Positions 1 through 10,682 are shown, numbered from the stretch's first letter. The stretch is 64,000 nt of DNA from CAWHJN01 sp963829705 (GCA_963829705.1 CAWHJN010000003.1:186001-250000), one strand, 5' to 3'. Program-made: numbers and translations. The notes: generated from the sequence alone by a model not told the origin.

Positions 1-999
1 TTGCCGCTGTAGCAGATCCACGGCTGGATCGGAAAGCCTGACCTCACCGAGGCTCGTGCTTTGCGCTGTTCGAACATCAACGTGAGCCAATCAGACTTGT
101 TACCCAGATCACGCATTCCAATGGATGCATCTTCTACCTGGATAAGCCATCCGTAGTAGTAATCAGACGAGTGTGTGCCGGTAATTTCTGTCTGATAAAA
201 CTGCCATCCGTAGGTCTCCAGCGTCGTGTCGTGTGCACGGCGTGCGTGATGCTCGTAGTTGGAGCCTTTCAGATCCGGGTACACGGTTCTGAAGACATCG
301 AAGACGCCGTTCGTAAGTGCGCGGGCCTGTTGCGCCCACATGTAGGCATTCCAGGCATGCCCGTCCACCGTGCTGCCCTCGAAATCGAACGTGGCGGTGG
401 GATCACCGGTAGCCGCTTGCTTAAGTGAATCGAGTACTGGTTTGGCCTTCGCCCAGCGAGGATCTACCTGAATAGCGCGCCGCCACGCCCCGTTCAATTT
501 GAGCCAGTCGATCTTGCGACTCCACGTCGAAGATCATGAAGTCCAGATCAACCTTGTTTGCGACGAGATCATTGACGAACGGCTGTAGGCGCAGCTTCTC
601 GTTCGCTACCCAGCCGTCGAGCCAGGGGCAGGAATACCCGGACGGTAGCCCATCGCTACCCGTCGCGTTTTTGTACATCCCGCTGCTCTCTTTAGGGCTC
701 TGCGACAATCCGTCGAGCGACCCGTCCGAGGCTCGGCATCGGTCGTCCGGATACTTCCAGATGGAGTTGTGCGGATGCGTGACGACGATCGCGCGCCGTC
801 CTTCGGGATGCCGCTTGAGCATGCTGATCCATCCGCTCTCTCCCAGCCGCACCATCGCCGTCTGATAGGCGAAGCGACTCGGATCGCTGGGGTCACTCCA
901 CTGCAGCGCAAACAGTGGGGCCTCTTGCGCGGAGAGATGCGGAGCAATGAACAGTAGCACCAGAGGAAGCAGCCGCAGAGCTTTGCGAATCGTCGTCAT
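1..999 (-). CDS. Secreted protein of unknown function, partial and frameshifted
   Basis: The product starts with a basic n-region and a hydrophobic stretch ending LSAQ, a typical signal peptide of about 24 residues, so it is probably exported. The first frame stops at 421, but from about 520 down to base 1 another frame is open (beginning KIDWLKLNGAW and ending at the window edge) and continues the protein naturally. One indel near 516-525 therefore splits one gene of more than 320 residues that leaves the window. The segment DLDFMIFDVES looks like a beta-strand with acidic residues, as in TIM-barrel glycosidases, but I do not recognise a family. It lies 55 bp downstream of the heparinase-family gene on the same strand, so a role in polysaccharide turnover is only a guess. 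Confidence 0.55.
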
Positions 1000-1054
1000 G
1001 GGGGGAAAACCGTTGAAAATGTATCCTTCCCCATCGACTGACCCTTCTCCGTGC

Positions 1055-2728
1055 TTAAGTCTGGTGCTGCAGCAGAAGCCAGAGGGAGGCCGCGAGTGGG
1101 CCGTCGTGTGTGAGCGTCAGCACCGGGCGCGCTTTCCGGGTGCCGAAACGCGGGCAGTACCCGCCTTCTTCAATTTCCAGTGTATCCGACGCGGTCACGC
1201 GGAGCCGGATCCCGTCGCGCTCCAGCCAAGCCGCATCGTCCTCGACGCGCACCTCAACCTCCGGGTGCAGCGTCAGGCGCGACACGATGCGGTGTGTGCC
1301 CTGACCCTCCACGCGGTCCTCGATTCGCAGCGCGCCTGCCTCGGCGTCGAGCGAAAAGGTGCGCCGGTGCAACAGCGCATCGCCGATTTGCTGGGCGTAT
1401 CCATCGAAAACGCCTTCGACCCGCAGCGAACCGGACGTGCGTTCTGCGCGCACGTCGCGCGGCGCGGCGCGGCGCCCCACGCGGAAGCTGCCCCACGTCT
1501 CGACCTGATTCACGCCGTCGATTTCCAGCGTGCTGTGCGCGGCGGTGCTGCGGACGTAGTCGCGCGCCGGGCCATTCGCGTACGAGTACACGCCGGTATC
1601 CACGATGAACGGCACACCGCCGACCGACAGCTCGAACGAGAACACGTCGGCATGGGCGTGGGCCATGAGGTAATCGGGGCCGACAGGGCCCGCGTCGGCG
1701 ACGAAGTACCAGTGGGCGTCGCGGTAGGCGTGGTAGCCGGTGTCGGGCAGGTCGAGGCGCGGGGCGGGGCGACTGCCGAGGAGCGCGTCGGCGTAGCCAA
1801 GGAGCAGGTCGGGGGCGAGGGCGATTTCCTGGGTGCTGTCGTTGAAGAGCGCGAGCGAACCGTCGGGGTGGATGAAGGACTGGAAAGCCGCCGTCATCCG
1901 CTGGCATGTCTCCTCGAAAAACGATGCGTCGGGATGGTTTTCGGGCAGCAGGTTCAGCACGTCCAGATACCCTTCGAGCATCAGCGCGTGGTACATCGGC
2001 GAGCGCTCGAAGTGGCCGCCGTCGGGCAGGATCTGCTCGGGCGTCTGCGTTCTGAAAATACCGAGTCCCTTTTCGAGCCACCGTGGAGCCTCACCCTGCC
2101 CCTCGAAAAAGCGGCCCGCGTAGACGAGCGCGCGGGCGTTTTCGAGCAGGTGGTTGCCCATCACGTGGGTTTCCAGGTTGCGGTAGAGGTGCGCTGCCTG
2201 GCGGTAGAGGCTGTCCTGAAGGTCGGCGGCCTGCACATCAGCCCGGCACCAGTTGACGATGCGCAGCGCCGTCGGGTAGGCGTGCCACGCGGGCTGTGTG
2301 CCGGGCGAGTTCGCGGCGATCCAGTCGCGGCACAGCACGTCCTGCTCCTCGCGTTCGAGCAGGTGGAGGTAGTGGAAATAGTGGAGGTTGAAGCGCCACA
2401 GCAGCGGCTTCTCGCGGGCGCTCCACCGCACCGGATTCCGCAGGTCGGCGCTGTCGTTGAGAAAGCAGAAGTGCCGCAGCCGCAGCGCCTCGGCGGTATT
2501 CCACGGGTCGTGCTGCGGGATGGCGACGCGCGCGGGCAGCGCCCCTTGCAGGCGGCGCGGCGGATCGGGCAGCCGGACGGGCAGCCGCGCGCGCACGGCT
2601 GCCACCACGCGCCCGGCGACCTGCCAGAAGCGCAGGTGCCGCAGCGTCCGCGCCATGCGGCGTGCCTTCGCCAGCCGACCCGGCGGCGGAGTTCCAGCCT
2701 CGAACAAACGGCCTTTTTCCACGCTCAC
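1055..2728 (-). CDS. Heparinase II/III-family protein (alginate lyase-like N-terminal part)
   Basis: This 557-residue product has the two-part layout of the family. The helical N-terminal toroid carries FNLHYFHYLHLL, GNHLLENARAL and GGHFERSPMYH (about residues 110-250), and the C-terminal beta-sandwich carries AHAHADVFSFEL and HSTLEIDGVNQ (about 355-410). Family members cleave uronic-acid polysaccharides by beta-elimination; in export loci they are thought to trim or edit the polymer. No signal peptide is visible. I chose the GTG at 2728 because it overlaps the stop of the upstream oxidoreductase as GTGA, implying translational coupling; longer upstream reading is a shadow of that gene. The next ATG is at 2656. 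Confidence 0.85.
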   Translation of the reverse strand: MSVEKGRLFEAGTPPPGRLAKARRMARTLRHLRFWQVAGRVVAAVRARLPVRLPDPPRRLQGALPARVAIPQHDPWNTAEALRLRHFCFLNDSADLRNPVRWSAREKPLLWRFNLHYFHYLHLLEREEQDVLCRDWIAANSPGTQPAWHAYPTALRIVNWCRADVQAADLQDSLYRQAAHLYRNLETHVMGNHLLENARALVYAGRFFEGQGEAPRWLEKGLGIFRTQTPEQILPDGGHFERSPMYHALMLEGYLDVLNLLPENHPDASFFEETCQRMTAAFQSFIHPDGSLALFNDSTQEIALAPDLLLGYADALLGSRPAPRLDLPDTGYHAYRDAHWYFVADAGPVGPDYLMAHAHADVFSFELSVGGVPFIVDTGVYSYANGPARDYVRSTAAHSTLEIDGVNQVETWGSFRVGRRAAPRDVRAERTSGSLRVEGVFDGYAQQIGDALLHRRTFSLDAEAGALRIEDRVEGQGTHRIVSRLTLHPEVEVRVEDDAAWLERDGIRLRVTASDTLEIEEGGYCPRFGTRKARPVLTLTHDGPLAASLWLLLQHQT

Positions 2729-4883
2729 GCCTCGACGGCCACGCCGATTTCCACCGGCGCACCCGTTTGCAGCGACTGCCGGGCGGCGAAGACGGCTTCC
2801 ATCACCCCGAACAACTCGGCGGACGGGATCGGGCTGGTGCCTTTGCGGAACGCCTCGACGGTCGCGGCGATCTGGGCCGACTGGCCTTTGTCCTGGTTGG
2901 CGGCCTTCTTGCGCGTCTTCTTGGCACCCTTGGTGATCTCGAGCGTGCGGAAGTCGTCGAGGGCCGCGGCCACGCCGCCACCGAAGACTTCGAGGCGCTC
3001 TTTCGAGAACGCCTTGTCGCCGACGGTCAGTAGGCCAGCACGCCCGTCGAGCCGCCATCGAAGGTGACGGAGATGGTGAGGTTGTCCATGTCGGAGAGGT
3101 CGGCGCGGCCCAGCGCGAGGGCCTGCGCGTAGACCTTCACCGGCATCTCGCCCGAGACGAACGCCATCAGGTCGAGGAAATGGCACATCTCGCCGACGAG
3201 CATCCCGCCGCCTTCGGCGGCCTCGTGCAGCCACGTCGAGGTGGGCAGGTAGCCGCTGTTGACGCGGTAGAGCATCTGCTTCGGCCCGGTCGCCAGCGCC
3301 TCTTTCATCGTCTGCACCATCGGCGCGAAGCGGCGGTTGAGGCCCACCATCAGCGCCGAGCCGGTGGTGTTTTCCAGCGCCGCGCGCACGCGCTGCAACT
3401 CGTCCTCGTTGGTGACGAGCGGTTTTTCGACGAACACGTGTTTGCCCGCCTCCAGAGCCCGTGCGGCGAACTCTGCGTGCGTGCTGTGGCGCGTGGCGAC
3501 GAACAGCGTGTTCACGTCGGGGTCGTCGAGCAGCGCCTGGATGTCGGTCGTGCAGTAGGCGAAGCCAAACTTGTCGGCTTTCTGCTGCGCGTTGAGGCCC
3601 GTCGCGGTGACGAGGCCCTTCATCTGCACGTGCGCGCTTTTCTGGAGGTGCGGCAAGAGGTGCAGCGCGGCGTAGTTGCCCGCGCCCACGAAGCCGACGC
3701 CGAGCGCGTCGCGCGGCGTCCCGGCGGCGTCGAGCTTGAGGCGGACCACCGGCCCCTGCTCGCGCTCGACGTCGTACTGCAGCACGATGCCGACGTACGG
3801 CTCGCTGCCCTCACGGATGAGCGTGTAGGCGTCGATGGCCTTGTCGATGGGAAAGTGGTGCGTCGTCAGCGGCTCGACCTTCAAAAAGCCGCGCGCCATC
3901 AGGTCGAGCACGGCTTCGAGGTTGCGCTGCTCCGTCCAGCGGACGTAGTCGTACGGGTAGTCGATGCCGCCTTCCTCGTACGAGGCGTCGTAGCGGCCCG
4001 GGCCGTACGACATCGAGATCTTGATTTCGATCTCCTTTTTGTAATAGAGATCGCGCGGGATGTCCATGCCCACGGCGCCGACGGCCACGACCTGCCCCTT
4101 GCGCCGCGTGATCTCGCCCGCGAGTTCGACGGGGCCGTTGCTCTTGGTGGCGGCGGTGATGAGCGTGTGATCCGCGCCGCGGCCACCGGTGAAGCGCTCG
4201 ACGGCAGCGGCCACGTCGCCGCCCGCCGTGCCATCGTCCATGCCCAGTTTTTTGGCGAGCTCCACCTTTTTGGGGTCGAGGTCCGTCCCGAAGACGCGGC
4301 AGCCGTTGGCTTTGAGCATCTGCACCGTCAGGATGCCGATGAGCCCGAGCCCGATGACGACGACGTTGTCGCCCAGTTCGGGTTTGGCGAGCCGGATGCC
4401 CTGGAGCGCGATGGCGGCGACGGTCGAGTACGAGGCGTCTTCAAACGAGACCCCGTCCGGGATTTTGGCGACGAGGTTTTTGGGGACGAAGCAGACCTCG
4501 GCGTGGTTGGCGTAGCCCGCCCCCGCCATCACGACGCGGTCGCCCACCTGAAGGTCGAACACGCCCTCACCGACGGCCTCGACGATGCCGGCGGCGCTGT
4601 AGCCCAGCGGCATCGGGCGCTCCATCTTCGACTGCACGTTGCGCAGCGTGTTGACGATGCCCTCTTTCTGCATCTTGCCCAGCACCTGCTTGACGAGGTC
4701 GGGCCGGGCCTGCGCCTTGCCCATCAAACTCTTGCTGCCCAGGTCGATGAGCATTTTCTCGGTGCCCGCCGAGATGAGCGAGGCAGCGGTGCGGACGCGC
4801 ACGCCACCGGGCTGGAGCGCGGGCGGCGGCACATCGGCCAGCGTGAGATCGCCGCTCTTGATGTTCTGGAGGACTTGTTTCAT
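2725..4883 (-). CDS. Bi-domain oxidoreductase: zinc-type dehydrogenase fused to Gfo/Idh/MocA dehydrogenase (frameshifted)
   Basis: Residues 1-360 form a medium-chain dehydrogenase (GYSAAGIVEAVGEGV; NAD-binding VVIGLGLIGILTVQML). Residues from about 385 form a Gfo/Idh/MocA domain (VGFVGAGNYAALHLL, HVFVEKPLVTN, GLNRRFAPM). The pair is a known fusion in capsule and O-antigen loci, often beside a heparinase-like gene, and is presumed to oxidise or reduce a nucleotide-sugar. The frame ends early at 3027, but the family C-terminus (TVGDKAFSKERLEVFGGG) continues in another frame to 2725. Loss of one C near 3030 explains this; restoring it gives LAYLTVGDKAF and about 719 residues, the family length. 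The track frame opens at a TTG (4904); ATG 4883 (MKQVLQNIKSG) matches the family start. Confidence 0.85.
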
Positions 4884-5013
4884 CAGTGGTTGGTCATGGG
4901 TCAATCGTCATCGGGTACGTTCTACCGCGTGTCCCGACAACCTGGAAATTCTGTGAGCGCGGATACGCAAGAGCCGTGCGCGCTGCCTCCACCGAGCGGC
5001 GGCTTCACCATTT

Positions 5014-6169
5014 TTACGCCCGCCGCGCCACGTCGGCGATGAAGGCGAACGTCTGCCGGGCGCAGCGCTGCCCACGAGAACGCCTGCGCGGAGGCGTAGC
5101 CCTCCGCGGCTTTCTGCGCGCGGAGGTCGGGATCGCGGAGGTAGGTCTCCAGCGCCTGCGCGATGCTGGCGGGGTCTTCCGGCTCGAAGTACAAACCGTC
5201 GTCGCCCAGCAGTTCGGGCATACACGAGCGCGCCGAGCACGCCACGGGCAGCCCTGCCAGCATCGCCTCGACGAGGATCTGCCCGAACGTCTCGCACGAC
5301 GAGGCGAAGACGAACCCGTCGGCGCGGTGGTACGTGGGCGCGAGTTCGGTATACGGGATGGCGTCGTGATACTGCAGAAACGTCCGCTGCGGATCGAAGC
5401 GGTCGAGTGTGGCGGTGAGGGTTTCGAGGGCGGGGCCGTACGCCGGGCCAACAAGGTCGAGCGCCACAGGCAGACCCTTCTGCCGCAGCATCGCCACCGC
5501 CTCGGCCACGCGGTCTTGGTGCTTGTACAGGTTGACGATCGACACGTAGAGCCACCGGAACGGCGCGTCCATCGAATAGGCAGAGAGTGGTTTCGCGTCT
5601 CGCGGCGCGCAGTCGAAGTCCGGGTTGACGCCGTGGTAGACGACCGCGCCGGGCGTCTCCAATCCGCCCAGATGCCCCTCGACGACCCCTTTCGCGTAGT
5701 GCGTCATGTGGATCACTCCGGCCGATTTGCGAAACGCGCTCGTCTGCGTCTTTTCGAGCACGTGGTAGCGCGCCCGGGTGGGTGTCAGGCCGAAGCGGGC
5801 GCGCTCCTTCACGTCGAACGGCAGCAGGTTCTGCGCCATCGTCACGTACGGGCGGAAAGAGCCGCCGAACGAGCCGCCGGGAATGAAGAGCACGTCGCAC
5901 GCCTGCTCGCGGGCCACCTCCGAAAGCCGCGTCCGCTGCCACCGCGTCCGCTGGAGGGCCGAACCGTCGAGCACGGGATCGTACGCGGGCCGCAGCCACG
6001 GGCGGGCTGGCAGCGCCTCCAGCGTCACCGTCCCGCCCCACACGATCACCTCGGCGATGCCGTGCGCCGCAGGATCGAGCGCGGCGAGCACCTCGATCAG
6101 ATGCGTGAGCCCGCCCCCCCGCCGGATGTTGGACGCATCGATGCCGATGCGGATGGATCTGAGACTCAT
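5014..6169 (-). CDS. Glycosyltransferase family 4 (frameshifted near C-terminus)
   Basis: This is a GT-B glycosyltransferase that would add a sugar from a nucleotide-sugar donor to a lipid-linked glycan at the cytoplasmic face. The N-terminal IRIGIDASNIRRGGGLTHLI holds the glycine-rich loop. The C-terminal domain holds the E-x7-E donor motif in SSCETFGQILVEAML followed by AGLPVACS. The frame drifts after AQAFSWAAL; in the alternative frame the natural end CARQTFAFIADVARRA stops at 5014, so one indel near 5070 is inferred and the apparent extension to 4922 is not real. It sits between the acyltransferase and the oxidoreductase on the same strand, in the left arm of the polysaccharide locus. 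Confidence 0.85.
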
Positions 6170-6203
6170 AAAAACGACGCGAGGGCGAGGCGGATGAAAA
6201 GCA

Positions 6204-7316
6204 TCAGCGCGTGTGCAAGGGCTGTGCCGCGCGGGCCGTCGGAGGCCAGTCCGCCGCCGCGCGCGGCGTCACCCAACGCGCAAATACGGGCAGGCCGAGC
6301 AGCCAGTGCGCCAGGGCGTAGGACACCGCCACGGTGATCGAAAAGAGGAGAAGGCCCACGCCCAGGCCCAACTCGGCGCCCAGCGCCGTCGTCCCGCGCA
6401 GCAGGGCCTGAAAAACGAACGAGTGCAGCAGGTAGACGATCAGCGACGCGCGTCCGAGTGACGCCAGCCACTCTACGCGCCCCAGCGCCGTCGTGCAGAG
6501 CGCCGCCAGCGCCACGAAGGCCGCCAGCATGTTCACGTCGTGCAGCAGGAGGCGGCCGGGCCGGTCGAGGCCGAAGAGGCTGAGTTCGCCGATGTTGAAC
6601 GGCGACCGGACGTGGTAGATGTACACGCTCGCGGCCATCCATACGAGCGCGGCCCCGACGCCCCAGGCGCGCAAATGTGGGGCCACGTAGCGCGGCCATC
6701 CCCACGCGAGGAGTACGCCGAGGGGAAAGATGAACAGCGCGATGGGCAGCCCGAAGGGCACCCACACCCGCAGAACCTCGGGCCAGCTTCCCACGCTCAG
6801 ATGCACGGCCAGCGCGAGCACCAGCACGCCGATAGACGCAGCGCGCCCGGTACGTGCCGCGCTGCGGAGCAGCGTCAGCGTGAGCAGCGATGGCAGAAAC
6901 CAGAACAGGCTGAGGCCGCTGCCCGCCTTCACCGTATCTGCCGACCCCACGAGTGCGCCCGCCAGCGCGGCGACGAGTTGCCCCACATCTACACGCCCGA
7001 AGGTGAGCGCGAAGAGCACACACGCGCTCAGGTAAAACACGTAGTGCGGCACCAGATACCGCACCGCCCGGTCACGCGCGAGTGGCCACGAGAGTTCGGG
7101 CACGCCGAACCAGAACGGCAGGAGCAGAAAACCCGTCACGTGAAAGCTGTAGAGCACCTCGAACAGGCCGGGAAACGGGACGGTCAGCAGCGGGTTGTGA
7201 CCGGCTATGATGAATAGAATGAGCACGCCCTTCAGCACGTCGATGCCGGTAGACGTAAGACCCGTGGTGCGTATAACGTTCATCTCTTGCTCTGTAAAGG
7301 GTCGCGCAGATGGCAT
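6204..7316 (-). CDS. Acyltransferase 3-family membrane protein
   Basis: A polytopic membrane protein with about ten hydrophobic segments and the family start signature GIDVLKGVLILFIIAGHNP, whose His in the first membrane helix is the presumed catalytic residue. Relatives such as O-antigen acetylases transfer acetyl or other acyl groups from CoA across the membrane onto surface glycans. The polymer made here may therefore be O-acylated. Two starts are possible: ATG 7316 (MPSARPFTEQ, preceded by AAGGA) and ATG 7283 (MNVIRTTGL). The gene is divergent from the O-antigen ligase-like gene, whose start lies only 60 bp away, so both promoters must sit in that gap or overlap the coding ends. Confidence 0.8.
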   Translation of the reverse strand: MPSARPFTEQEMNVIRTTGLTSTGIDVLKGVLILFIIAGHNPLLTVPFPGLFEVLYSFHVTGFLLLPFWFGVPELSWPLARDRAVRYLVPHYVFYLSACVLFALTFGRVDVGQLVAALAGALVGSADTVKAGSGLSLFWFLPSLLTLTLLRSAARTGRAASIGVLVLALAVHLSVGSWPEVLRVWVPFGLPIALFIFPLGVLLAWGWPRYVAPHLRAWGVGAALVWMAASVYIYHVRSPFNIGELSLFGLDRPGRLLLHDVNMLAAFVALAALCTTALGRVEWLASLGRASLIVYLLHSFVFQALLRGTTALGAELGLGVGLLLFSITVAVSYALAHWLLGLPVFARWVTPRAAADWPPTARAAQPLHTR

Positions 7317-7376
7317 CGTCCTTGCACAAACTACGCACCACGCTTCTGCCTGCGCGGCGCGCGCGCCCTGGTCTTC

Positions 7377-8772
7377 ATGATTCCCCAGCTGCAAAAAAAG
7401 ACATTCGTCGTCCTACTCGTAGCGTGTGTGCTCATCGCAGCCGCCTCGCCCGTCCGCATCGTCCTCATGGGGGTGCTGGTGCTGCACGCGCTGCGCGGCT
7501 CGAGGCAGACCATCGAGGCGTACGCTATCGGCATGTTCCTGCTGTACCTCAACACGGGCACGTTCGGCAGTCTGTCGCTGGCCTCCACCATCCGGTGGCC
7601 GCTCATCTTCGCCGGCTTCGGGCGCGTGGTGTGGGAGCTGGCTCATCGGCGTGAAGGCTTTTTCAAGAGCCCTGCGGTGCCGCTCATCCTCACGTTCAGC
7701 GCCTGCGCCGTCTTTTTCGCCCCCATCGTGAGCGAGTTTCCGCAGATCTCGTTCATGAAAGCGATCACGTTCTTCGTGGCGAGCTTCACCATCCTGACGG
7801 CCTTCCACCTCAACGCCGACCAACGCACGCACTGGGAGGATTTCTTCGCCACCATCTTCGCTTTCATCGTACTGGGCAGCCTGCCCTTTTTCGTTCTCCC
7901 GGGCGCTTACCTCGGTGGGCTGTTCAAAGGCATCGTCAACCACCCGCAGGCCCTCGGCACGTTTCTGATTCCGTTCACGGCGTGGATGTCTGTCGTGCTC
8001 ATCCGGGCCGAGCGGCGTCCTATCGTCTTCGTGATCACGACCCTGCTGGGATGGTATCTCATCTATCTATCAGGATCCCGAACCGCCTTCGTGGCGACGG
8101 CCGGGGCTATCGCCGTCGCGTGCGCCGTCGGAATTCTGCGGCGAGGTGAGCAGCAACGCAGTAATTCTGCATGGGCTGCGCCGTATGGTGCTGCCCATGC
8201 TGCTGCTCATCGTCATTGCTGGCGCGCTCAGAGGACCGCAGCTGGTGGAGGGCTTTCGCAACTTCGCCTTCAAGGGAGACGAGGTGGAGTCATATGGAGA
8301 AGCGTTCGACAACTCGCGTGGCTTCTTCATCCAGCAGCAGATGGCCAACTTCCGCACGTCGCCGCTGATCGGCATCGGCTTCGCTGCCCCTTCCGAGCAA
8401 GGGGATCTCAAAATCAAAGACAGCGGGTTTCTGGGGCTCCCCTCAGGAGCCTCTATCGAGAAGGGATTTCTGCCGTCTGCGGTGCTGGAAGAGATGGGTC
8501 TCGTGGGTGGTCTGCTGACGCTGCTCATCATGGGGGTACTGGTGCGAGGCGCAGTGCGCCAGCCCGACCCCGCGCTGCTGGCCCTCGTGCTGGGAGGATT
8601 GCTGATCAACGTGGGCGAGATGGTGTTTTTCTCCCCTACCGCTGCGGGCATGTACATGTGGCTGTGCGCGGGCCTCGCCACACTGCCTGCTACCACCGCG
8701 GTCGAGCAACGCTACGCGCACCGCGTGGTGTACCGCAAACCCCCTTCGCACTTCGCCTCGCAGGCGGCGTAG
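7377..8772 (+). CDS. O-antigen ligase/polymerase-like membrane protein (frameshifted)
   Basis: The N-terminal two thirds is a run of hydrophobic helices (TFVVLLVACVLIAAASPVRI onward). The C-terminal third, in another frame, holds FFIQQQMANFRTSPLIGIGF, the large periplasmic loop of Wzy_C/O-antigen-ligase proteins, then further membrane helices ending at 8772. One indel near 8144 joins the two frames into about 465 residues, the usual size. Such proteins polymerise repeat units or ligate glycans to a lipid acceptor in the periplasm. It is the only plus-strand gene in the left 40 kb, inserted between the phosphotransferase and the acyltransferase, so it must have its own promoter. Confidence 0.8.
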
Positions 8773-9684
8773 CACGTACGCCAGATCAGGATCGTAGAAA
8801 CGCCTCGTACCAGCGGGTATAGGCCTTGTCGTCGAGGAGGACGGTTTCCAGAAATGAAATGTAGGCGCTGGGATCTCGCTTCTTAAGGCGTCTGAACAGG
8901 ATACGATGCAAGGTCTTGACAAGCAGAGCCGCGCGCATTTGCACCGCGTGCTCTACTCCCGCAGCGTCAGGGTGGGCACTCAGCGCCTCTGTGTAGGCCC
9001 GCACCATCGGTGCGTCCAGCCCTGAGGGATCCCCTTTGCTGGCTGCCAGTGCGACGATGTCCTGGTAGATCCAGCGCCGACTCGTCGTGGTAGCAGCAAA
9101 ATCGAGCAGCACAACGTTTTCCTGGCGATCAACGAGCACGTTGCCTTTGTTGAGGTCGTGGTGAACCGTAAAGGGGCGCGGCAACCGAGGCTGTTGCATT
9201 TGCATCCGGGCAACTGCCGCCACGATGCGTCTTCGCGTAGGGCGCGACAGGACAGGGCCAAGCCTTCGGGCAAACCGGTAGAGCGAGAACATGAGTCCTC
9301 GTGGTTGCCGAAGCTGAAACATCCCCCGTCCTCTATCGAGCGGGGTGGTCTGGAAGGCCACTAGCGCATCTACCGTGGCCTGCCTGTCGGCCCCGGTCAC
9401 GTCGGCAGGCCGGCCTTGAACGTACTCGAGTAGCAGGAAATACCGATCGTCTGTAAAGACGAGTTCTGGCACCCGGAAAGAGGACGCAGAGGCGCGTTCG
9501 AACGCCCGGTACATCGAGGCCTCGTTTACGATCTCTGGATGCCCCAGGAGACGCTGAGCAATCTGCCGCGCTTTGTGTTTGGAAGGAGCCTTGCTTTTAA
9601 GCACATACTGCTCATCTCCCAGTTTGACGAGCGCCACTTCGCGAGGCCGCGAGGGGTGCAGAGGCGAAACGACTTCTATGTCGC

Positions 9685-10167
9685 CTAGGGTCTGTCTGGT
9701 GAAGGGAGCAGGCGCAGGTAGCGCTCGACAAACGCCCACTTGACCATCGCCAGGTAACTCTCCGCCAGTTTCTCGTAGCGCGTCCCGATCCGACGATGCT
9801 CCTTCAAATGCCCGATCAAACGCTCGACCACGTTGCGCTGCCGGTACCACGACCGGTCGAAGCTCAGCGGACGCCCTCGCTTGCGGCTCCGTCTCGGGTT
9901 CGGACGGATTGTGGCCTTGATGCCTCGCTGGCGCAACCAAGCCCGTATCCGGCCTGCGTCGTAGCCACAGTCGGCCAGCACGCGCGCTGGGCGGCTACGC
10001 GGTCGACCCTGCTCGCCCTGCACGCCTACGGTGTCCATGACGGCCTCGAACTGCTTGGATTCGTGCTCTTGGCCTGCCGTCACAAGGGCACCGAGCGGGA
10101 CACCGTTTCGGTCACAGACGAGGTGAAGCTTGGTCGTAAAACCGCCGCGCGAGCGCCCCAGCGCCAT
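9685..10167 (-). CDS. IS5-family transposase, ORF B (C-terminal catalytic half)
   Basis: Holds GRSRGGFTTKLHLVCDRNG, the second catalytic Asp in ARVLADCGYDA and the catalytic Glu in RQRNVVERLIGHLKEHRR, completing the DDE triad begun in ORF A. The stop TAG is created at the junction with the host kinase gene. No damage is visible, so the element could still be active if frameshifting works. Confidence 0.8.
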   Translation of the reverse strand: MALGRSRGGFTTKLHLVCDRNGVPLGALVTAGQEHESKQFEAVMDTVGVQGEQGRPRSRPARVLADCGYDAGRIRAWLRQRGIKATIRPNPRRSRKRGRPLSFDRSWYRQRNVVERLIGHLKEHRRIGTRYEKLAESYLAMVKWAFVERYLRLLPSPDRP

Positions 10168-10632
10168 ACGCGCCGGGGCGCGATCGGAGGCCGGCCTGGC
10201 AGCGCCCCCCCTTTTCGGGCTCCTGCGGAAGCGCGGGTAGCCCGGATGTGGGTGGCATCGACGCAGAAGGCCGACCAGTCGATGAGCCCGTCGCGGTCGA
10301 GGTCACGCTGGAGCCGGGCCACGACCCGGTCGAGTGTGCCGTCTCGGCGCCAGCGGGTGAAGCGCTCGTATGCGGTTTGCCAGGGGCCGAAGCGCTCGGG
10401 TAGGTCGCGCCAGGCAGCGCCGGTTTTCATGATCCACAGGATCGCGTCGAGCATCGTGCGATGGTCGCGCCACTGGCCGCCTTTACGGCGCGGCTGGTCG
10501 AACAGATCGGCGATGCGCGCCCACTGGGCGTCGGAGAGGGCATGTCGGCGGGCCATGGTAGCAGAGAACGATGGCGCCCGACAACGCACCAACGCTCAAC
10601 CTCGCCTCACCCCGCATTCACCAGACAGTGCT
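9688..10632 (-). mobile_element. IS5-family insertion sequence (two-ORF, IS427/ISL2-like)
   Basis: A 945-bp element bounded by near-perfect terminal inverted repeats: left CTGTCTGGTGAA (starting 9692) and right TTCACCAGACAG (10616-10627). TA flanks both sides (9686-9687 and 10633-10634), the expected duplication for this group. Two overlapping minus-strand frames encode the transposase. The downstream stop codon TAG is built from the last base region of the element plus the target TA and the host G, as is common in such elements. Confidence 0.9.
10080..10556 (-). CDS. IS5-family transposase, ORF A (N-terminal half)
   Basis: Starts MARRHALSDAQWARIADLFD and carries the DUF4096-type N-terminal domain (GQWRDHRTMLDAILWIMKTG, WRDLPERFGPW) plus the first catalytic Asp in SAFCVDATHIRA (about residue 100). 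The frame leaves the conserved sequence around RPPIAPRR, where ORF B takes over in the +1/-1 frame, so a full transposase needs ribosomal frameshifting in the 10167-10200 overlap, as known for IS5 subgroups. ATG 10556 is preferred over 10592 because the family begins at this point. Confidence 0.8.
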   Translation of the reverse strand: MARRHALSDAQWARIADLFDQPRRKGGQWRDHRTMLDAILWIMKTGAAWRDLPERFGPWQTAYERFTRWRRDGTLDRVVARLQRDLDRDGLIDWSAFCVDATHIRATRASAGARKGGALPGRPPIAPRRVWRWGARAAVLRPSFTSSVTETVSRSVPL

Positions 10633-10682
10633 TAGGCGTGCGAGTGCAGGAGGAAGCGTGAGGGTCATGCAGGATACCAGGC

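Larger units (their letters stand above)
8786..10668 (-). pseudogene. Aminoglycoside/LPS-kinase-fold phosphotransferase, interrupted by an IS5-type element
   Basis: The main body (9685-8786) has protein-kinase-fold signatures: the strand VALVKLGDEQYVLKSKAP with the ATP-binding Lys, the catalytic loop VHHDLNKGNVLVD (H-D-x4-N) and the metal-binding VVLLDFA. It would phosphorylate a sugar, perhaps a core or lipid-linked glycan. Its first 12 codons (MTLTLPPALARL, starting ATG 10668) lie on the far side of the IS element. Removing 9688-10632 together with one TA duplicate restores an uninterrupted frame of 311 codons beginning 14 bp after the upstream glycosyltransferase stop. The extra N-terminal residues of the uninterrupted-looking frame to 9940 are transposase shadow. 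The gene is presumably inactive, unless a start inside the remaining body is used. Confidence 0.85.

Noticed and set aside
4922..5013. C-terminal extension of the family 4 glycosyltransferase to 4922
   Set aside because: The natural family C-terminus ends in the other frame at 5014; the extension is read after a frameshift.
947..5042. Long plus-strand frames (706 and 620 codons) opposite the heparinase and oxidoreductase genes
   Set aside because: Composition is biased to Arg, Val and His with no recognisable motif, while the minus strand encodes conserved enzymes in a coupled operon.
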